Source of the DNA: Candidatus Pacearchaeota archaeon
Lineage (GTDB): Archaea; Nanobdellota; Nanobdellia; Pacearchaeales; GW2011-AR1
NCBI GenBank assembly: GCA_002687255.1
Contig: NYZR01000052.1
Location: 1-17,795 of the forward strand
Length of the DNA stretch: 17,795 bases
Direction: 5' to 3'
Shown here: one piece after another, positions 13,601 to 17,795 of the stretch
How the letters are laid out: every line of letters starts with the position of its first letter
Numbering within the stretch: position 1 is the stretch's first letter
Notes under the pieces: generated by a model
Told to the model about the DNA's origin: nothing
The model's input: only the letters and a program-made list of their open reading frames with translations
Database searches by the model: none
Made by a program: the position numbers and the translations under genes

Positions 13601-16380
13601 GACTCCAACGCTGCGATGTGCTCGTCGATCCGCGCCAACTGGGCAGCCGTCTCAGCCAACCGGCCAGCCTGATCAGACGACGACTCGACAATAGAAACAC
13701 CGGGCTTTACAAAATCTCCGCCAGCCAACTGCCGGATCGGCTCCCACTCCGGGCTGCGAGACACCCCGCGGGCCAACCGGTCAGGAAGAATCTCAGCGGC
13801 ACGATCCAACACCCGCAGCGCAGCAACCGACACCGGCCGACCCTCCACCATGACAAACGCCTCGGCAGCATCCAACGTCGCAGCACCCAGCAAATCGTCG
13901 ACCATCTGGTCCGCAGCCTCGGCAGTCAACCCGGCGCGTTCCGAATCGACAAACTGAGCGGCATCCAACTCCGTCCAGTCGTCGATAGCCGCCAACTTGT
14001 CCAACGCCTCGTCGGAAAAGTTCCTGAACGCCGTGTTCCCGTGGACCTCCTCGCCCGTCACAGCAGGGGCATCCTCCGAAAGATCCCGTCGAGCACCCCA
14101 ACTCGACTCAAGAGTCGGGTCGAACTCGTAGACCTCCCACACGTTGCCGTTGTCGTCGACAACGCGACTGGACCCACGACCCGTGCGGATCGTGTCCTTT
14201 TCCCTCGAAGTCAACCTTGTTGGGTAACTGTCGCCGGGACGTGTGCGACCAGACACAGGGTCGATTCGGTAATCAGACGGGTCGTGGCCCTTGGCTACAC
14301 GAATGGTCGCCTCGTCAGTTATATGACGATCCAACAAATCGGCGATGTCATCTTCGAGTGTGATCTTGATCCGGACGCGGACAGCCTCAGCAGCCTCCGG
14401 TGTTCCCACACGGAAAGCACCAGACTCCTCCGCAGCAGCCAGCAGCGACGCCTCTCGTTTCTTCAACGAACGCCGCGCCATCTTCGCTACACGCGTCTTC
14501 GACGGTTGACTAGAAAACGGCTTACCGTCAACAACCTTGTCTTCCCAGCCCTGAACCTTCAACTCGTCGACCTCGTACGCCAACCGGGTCATCTCCACGT
14601 CGACCTCGCGGCCAAGTCGATCCAACCGCGGCACCGTGATCGTCTCATCCAGATTCGCGGCAGCGTCACCCAACTGGTCGTTCAAAGCCCGGACACGATC
14701 TTCCAACGAACCGGGATGCAACCGGCCATCGGCAGCCGCTTTCACATTGCGGGACTGAGCCGGAGTCAGCCGCCGCAACGCAACGACACGATTCAAGTGT
14801 TCCTGAGCGCGTACACGCCGATCCACAACCTCGGCGGCACGCTCAGCGACAACTTCGCCATCCAACTTCTGGCGGACCTGCAACAACCTGCCTTCCTCTG
14901 TTGAAGGTGCGCGACCAGCACGCTTCGTTACAACCGACTCCCCTTCGAACGCCGGAGACCTCTCGCCAGCCACATACTTAGACTCACCGGTACGCAACGC
15001 AGGCACATCATCAGGCCACGCCGTCTCCTCAACCACCGACGACTTCGACGGAGCCAACCGAGCAGCAGCATCCGAATCGGTTTTCAACACCGCTTCAGCA
15101 GCAGCCAAATCGTCGGCCTGTCCCAACTCGACCATCGACAACCGCTCGGTGCTGGTAACCGCATCTGTTATCTCATCTGAGAACCGGACCGCATCGACAA
15201 CCGCCAACGTAGATTCCAGTTCAGCAATCTTTGCCGTTGTTTCAGCAACGACCGTTTCAGCGCGAACACGCTTCGCTTCAGTCGACTCCGCCGACTTGCC
15301 GGTCTTCTTCTTCCCCGACTTGGCTTCCTGAATCTCTTTCAGAACCTTTCTGACAGCAGGCGTATTCGGGTACAGTTCACCGTTGACCGACAAAACCTCG
15401 CCGCCCTTGACGCCGTGCCTGCCGTACCAGTCGACCATCGCTTTGGCGTCCTCGACCATTGAAGTCCACGCATCGCCACGGCCAGAATCAGTAGCCCACT
15501 TAGGTGGCGCATCGCCAGACTTCCAACGACCCTGCTCCAAATAATCCCACGTCGCCGTCAGTTCGGCGTCATCGAACGTGTCTAACCAGTTCAATACGTG
15601 TTCCTGAAGTTCGGCATGGGTGCCACCCCCCGACCGGCCCAACGACGCCTCGCCGAGCACTCCCTCCTCAGCGAGCCGCTGACCCTTGCGGAACTCGCGG
15701 GCTGTGCCCGTGGCGGAACGACCCCAGCCACGATTCTCCAGATTTTGAGCAGCGCGCTTCCACGGGCTGGAACCAGTGAGACGACTCAACGCAGCGTCAG
15801 TCAAACCAGCCTTCGACGCAACCGGCAACAAATCCAAGAACGTGAACAGCGGATGCTTGGCGAGTTCCCCCGGACCCTTGTCGCCCTCGTAGCCGCCGCC
15901 CAGCATCTCCGCTGTGAACGAACCGGGAACCAGACGGATACCGGGAGCGCCAGCGATCTTCGCTATCCCCTTGCCGAAATCCCCCTCCGACATAGCCTCC
16001 AACCCGGCCGACACCGACGGACCCAACCCAGTTTCCGGGTCGCCCATCTCCGCGGGTTCCTTCAAAATAAACCCCGGTAGTTGCGGCAACCCCAAAACGA
16101 TGTCCCTCAGGTCAGACGCCGCATTCTCCAAAAACCCGCCGACACGACCCGACTCACCACCCTTGCCCTGAGCGCCAAGAATCGCCACCGCAGCCTCGCG
16201 GTCCGACATCGGGTTGCCACCCCGGTTTACCCGTTCCTGATCGTAAAGGTAAACCTGTCGAACAATGTCCAACGGGACGTTGTTTCGCATCGCCACCTGA
16301 GCGCGATGCCGCCAACGATCCTTAGAAGTTTCGAGGCCCTGAGTTCTACCGGGAAGAACCGGAGTCGTGAACGTCGCCAC
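10591..16380 (-). CDS. Giant helical virion protein, probable internal/ejection protein, 1929 aa
   Basis: This is the largest gene of the window. It is mostly alpha-helical with charged coiled-coil-like stretches (about residues 345-390, 910-960, 1080-1140) separated by proline-rich linkers. No enzyme motif is evident. The C-terminal third is different: aromatic and partly hydrophobic, with PRFLVYNAIGGMAMLMG and the string LPWERTIMRRVFPFYGWM near residue 1650. I associate that pattern with very large phage internal or polyvalent proteins delivered with the DNA; this is from memory. Size and place beside a holin-like gene suit a virion or ejection protein. GTG at 16380 is six bases after the upstream stop, with a weak ribosome site. 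Uninterrupted over 5.8 kb. Confidence 0.85.
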   Translation of the reverse strand: MATFTTPVLPGRTQGLETSKDRWRHRAQVAMRNNVPLDIVRQVYLYDQERVNRGGNPMSDREAAVAILGAQGKGGESGRVGGFLENAASDLRDIVLGLPQLPGFILKEPAEMGDPETGLGPSVSAGLEAMSEGDFGKGIAKIAGAPGIRLVPGSFTAEMLGGGYEGDKGPGELAKHPLFTFLDLLPVASKAGLTDAALSRLTGSSPWKRAAQNLENRGWGRSATGTAREFRKGQRLAEEGVLGEASLGRSGGGTHAELQEHVLNWLDTFDDAELTATWDYLEQGRWKSGDAPPKWATDSGRGDAWTSMVEDAKAMVDWYGRHGVKGGEVLSVNGELYPNTPAVRKVLKEIQEAKSGKKKTGKSAESTEAKRVRAETVVAETTAKIAELESTLAVVDAVRFSDEITDAVTSTERLSMVELGQADDLAAAEAVLKTDSDAAARLAPSKSSVVEETAWPDDVPALRTGESKYVAGERSPAFEGESVVTKRAGRAPSTEEGRLLQVRQKLDGEVVAERAAEVVDRRVRAQEHLNRVVALRRLTPAQSRNVKAAADGRLHPGSLEDRVRALNDQLGDAAANLDETITVPRLDRLGREVDVEMTRLAYEVDELKVQGWEDKVVDGKPFSSQPSKTRVAKMARRSLKKREASLLAAAEESGAFRVGTPEAAEAVRVRIKITLEDDIADLLDRHITDEATIRVAKGHDPSDYRIDPVSGRTRPGDSYPTRLTSREKDTIRTGRGSSRVVDDNGNVWEVYEFDPTLESSWGARRDLSEDAPAVTGEEVHGNTAFRNFSDEALDKLAAIDDWTELDAAQFVDSERAGLTAEAADQMVDDLLGAATLDAAEAFVMVEGRPVSVAALRVLDRAAEILPDRLARGVSRSPEWEPIRQLAGGDFVKPGVSIVESSSDQAGRLAETAAQLARIDEHIAALESGAKAASVPADEVLQAELALRRATELESQLQSRIEAVKAGEAQAGLREVKETLKAHPDEAELRNLYDQLDAIDSQGTSHPLFSVRDELDAAAAALEDAGIRVKPSPSKSKALLGTRKTRVVTDPGDPGGYRVAMSRRKSSGQKVDSARKRKARIDVAFSNLKAAMIGTVDSPGPLRKAEVAARTGDYTTARQQIRLARNKLDSKTMQEVRRLAEDKSPELAAALNRIESRIDAVYADMPTNQALRTAENSLAGARLRLAKAAKAVTANTADEVRLAEKITSEMSEADIAVTKWTNSVRNLPARLQPMYNRVLSSLLAKRLSGPAVSDNATRKLTFGKYREAAKAAGIPDKEFRLLEREAFETVAALRAAGYEPVWLPHRQVGNRGRAPGKLFGQKIVTPQAFKQRYLNPEPYIRNLAVALEQNSADFIRRTATEALYFGDEAAGLDGLFNMYGKTWDDLMDMYSDEIAAQRVKQPHVPPENIAQRVIRKDWATVNPQKWGLSEKWAPQSKIKYHRRGLGVDPEDALVSIDNIYMPRGVSATVEGMQKTGGLMPFRNTYDQVMDVFRVSALALSPRFLVYNAIGGMAMLMGRTDPTVLMQLQRAKKLVDDGELPPGISMGAAMVDPDLTKAFTQDISRLATDKRTGFMWGIGEGRWLGETFRNVQRAANKSFQINEWFDNVYRAMAYLHESDKALARGATAAEATEAGVKLANKILQDWDAMLPWERTIMRRVFPFYGWMKHVLKYTFTLPYDHPMRVSILTNFAANEMEDYRTGIPQWMASTFFIGKEGPDTKQWAVNMRSANPWADVARYADFDSREYGSGVVLGFLTQMSPIASSVMESMGVSPMSGRARLYPEMSYDPETGRLRSTAPSILHTLPKSIVPQVEGVAGLVELAGVRSGSRELRNMRVNNPDAFVARIWSSFGLPFAPRKRSRTFELQRSALAREQAAGDAVNRALRTGDWGDALGYEQARIRGQVFKVDNLYALAKRNPELLEVILSASGR

Positions 16381-16386
16381 GTCTCA

Positions 16387-17795
16387 TCAACCCATGCCGG
16401 ACAAAAACGCCTCGAACTCGTCTACGCCCACGCCACCCAACTGACTTCCCAGCGCCTGAGAAGACTGACCGCGTTGAGCACCAGCCAAGATCGCCGACTG
16501 CGCCGGAGCACGCAGCGACGCGCCGAACCCTTCTTCGATGTCGCCAGCAGCACGCTGCGCCACCGCTATCAGCCTCGCCCGTGTTTCCTCGTCGGCGATG
16601 TGGCTGAAATCTTGCGACATCAAACCGTTAGCAACATCATGCAAGGGCTGCAACTCGTCGGCAACCGTGCGAGTTATCGCCGAAATGTCCTCAGCGGAAT
16701 AGATCGGGGTGAGTTCATCCGGGTTCCACGGGAACCCAGTCAAACCAGCCATGCGGCCCGCTGTGAGAACCATCTGGAACGCCTGCGACGGATCCAACAC
16801 ACCGGACTCCATCATCGAGTTGAACACCTCGAACTGCTTCGACGCCGCCTCGGCAACCTCGTCCGGGTTCTCAACCCCTTGTATCTTCGCAGCAGTCGCA
16901 AACATGTCGGCAGCGTGCTGCGTTATGTCCGCCTTTTCTTTCTCAGTGCCGCCAAAGAAACCACCGAGCACCGGCAACGACTGAATGAAATCAGCCGCCC
17001 TGCCCTGAGTTATAATGTTCAACGCCATGCCGACAGGTGCACCCACCAAAGCACCGACCCCGCCAAACGACGCACCAAACGACGCACCAATCAACGCACC
17101 CTCAGCGACCTGATCGCCAGTAGATCCCTCCTCGTACAAACGGGGAACACCCACCAAGTTGCCGACAATGGCCACAGCCATCGCCGGGTTCGCAGCCCTC
17201 CACGAACCAACAGCACGCGAACCAGTCAACGTAGACGCAAACCTGCCGCCCTGAGTCTTAGCGGCAGCCTGCGCCGACCGGTAGATTTCCGCCGGGTTGC
17301 GGAACGTCCTCGCCCAGTTCTTCAACCCCAACCGCGACTGCGCGTAATCGGTTTGACCAGCAAACCGGCCAGCCTGAGTTGGAGTCCCCGCCGGACCGGG
17401 CTTCGCTCCAGTCGGGGAAACTTTCAAAGCAGCAGCGGCAGCGCGAACAGTCTGCGGATTCCCCATCGGACGGCCCGGACCAGTCGAACCAATCGGACCC
17501 ATCTCAAACGGTCCCTTAGCGCCAAACCCGGCAGACGTTGGGATTCTCGGACGGCCAGCCCCGGCACCACCAGCAGCAGCAGGAACCGTTCGGCTAGGCA
17601 CCTGCTGGCCGATCTGCTGAGCAAACCGGCCGAACGCATCGCCCAAACCTTTCTGCAACGGCGTCGGGCGGGCAGCCGCCTGCTGCGCCAACGTCGCAGT
17701 CGTCCGCGAAACCGGTTTCGGAACAGAAACCGTCGGCGCACCGGGAACACGGGGTCCGAGAGGACCGGGAACACGGGGTCCGAGAGGACCGGGAG
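16387..17795 (-). CDS. Partial Pro/Gly-rich virion-associated protein (5' end missing)
   Basis: The leftward frame is open to the window edge, so the TTG at 17691 is not necessarily the start; at least 468 residues are visible. From the N-terminal side there is a collagen-like repeat (GPLGPRVP twice) and a basic proline/alanine-rich tail up to about 17330. Two hydrophobic glycine-rich segments follow (AMAVAIVGNLVGV, then a GASFGASFGGVGALVGAPVG stretch near 17030-17110). A helical C-terminal half ends with QSSQALGSQLGG and FLSGMG. The membrane-active middle suits an ejection or internal virion protein working with the 1929-residue neighbour, but no family is recognised. Confidence 0.75.
   Translation of the reverse strand, partial: PGPLGPRVPGPLGPRVPGAPTVSVPKPVSRTTATLAQQAAARPTPLQKGLGDAFGRFAQQIGQQVPSRTVPAAAGGAGAGRPRIPTSAGFGAKGPFEMGPIGSTGPGRPMGNPQTVRAAAAALKVSPTGAKPGPAGTPTQAGRFAGQTDYAQSRLGLKNWARTFRNPAEIYRSAQAAAKTQGGRFASTLTGSRAVGSWRAANPAMAVAIVGNLVGVPRLYEEGSTGDQVAEGALIGASFGASFGGVGALVGAPVGMALNIITQGRAADFIQSLPVLGGFFGGTEKEKADITQHAADMFATAAKIQGVENPDEVAEAASKQFEVFNSMMESGVLDPSQAFQMVLTAGRMAGLTGFPWNPDELTPIYSAEDISAITRTVADELQPLHDVANGLMSQDFSHIADEETRARLIAVAQRAAGDIEEGFGASLRAPAQSAILAGAQRGQSSQALGSQLGGVGVDEFEAFLSGMG
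17741..17795. repeat. 24-base tandem repeat encoding GPLGPRVP
   Basis: Two identical 24-base units lie at 17741-17764 and 17765-17788, each starting CCGGGAACAC, and a third begins at 17789 with a difference at its seventh base before the window ends. On the minus strand each unit encodes the octapeptide GPLGPRVP. The full number of copies is outside the window. Confidence 0.85.

Noticed and set aside
13366..14904. 512-codon open frame on the plus strand opposite the giant gene
   Set aside because: Same reason: Arg/Leu/Gln-rich composition with no motif or start signal, while the opposite frame is a continuous 1929-residue protein.

Overview
The window looks like part of a double-stranded DNA phage (or integrated prophage) genome of a GC-rich actinobacterial host. 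The main pointers are a WhiB-type Fe-S regulator, which is essentially an actinobacterial and actinophage family, and tightly packed overlapping small genes of unknown function. A RecT-type annealing protein, a Dam-type methylase, a RusA-like nuclease and a very large virion-type protein also point to a phage. GC content is high by eye. No tRNA, rRNA, CRISPR array, insertion sequence, integrase, terminase, portal or tail-fibre gene was recognised.

Layout. Positions 1-10404 are mostly a rightward, early-type or accessory arm. It starts with a leader and an unknown gene (169-735) closed by a strong GC hairpin. A run of five very small genes follows (862-1727), the first behind a structured leader and the last a 37-residue membrane microprotein. 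A perfect consensus sigma-70-type promoter (1746-1774) then drives an unknown gene and a winged-helix protein (1818-2620), ended by a terminator-like hairpin at 2632-2673. Next comes a two-gene AAA+ ATPase / metallopeptidase-VWA module (2720-6023), whose parts resemble MoxR/CobS and CobT. It is followed by a chain of small genes joined by stop/start overlaps (6040-8678), including zinc-ribbon-like proteins, a protein of the NGWSNxETW phage family, and a Dam-like adenine methyltransferase.

Positions 8604-9219 are a short leftward pair, an XRE-type HTH regulator followed by a RusA-like nuclease. They are transcribed divergently from a RecT-like annealing protein (9267-10046) and the WhiB gene (10033-10404). 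The 47-base divergent gap has overlapping opposed -10-like elements, so the HTH protein may control recombination genes in both directions.

Positions 10300-17795 are a leftward, late-type arm. Read in its own direction it encodes a collagen-like/proline-rich and glycine-rich protein (open at the window edge), a 1929-residue helical protein that is probably an internal virion or ejection protein, a 37-residue very basic protein, and a 64-residue two-helix protein resembling r1t-type holins. The two arms converge, and the holin-like gene overlaps the 3' end of the WhiB gene by 105 bases on opposite strands.

The most interesting candidate system is the AAA+/metallopeptidase-VWA pair. It keeps both ATPase and MIDAS motifs, carries an HEAAH zinc site, and has no cobalamin pathway gene nearby. 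Other points of interest are the antisense gene overlaps, the hidden microproteins, the structured leader before 862, and a cluster of GATC sites in a phage that encodes its own Dam-like enzyme.
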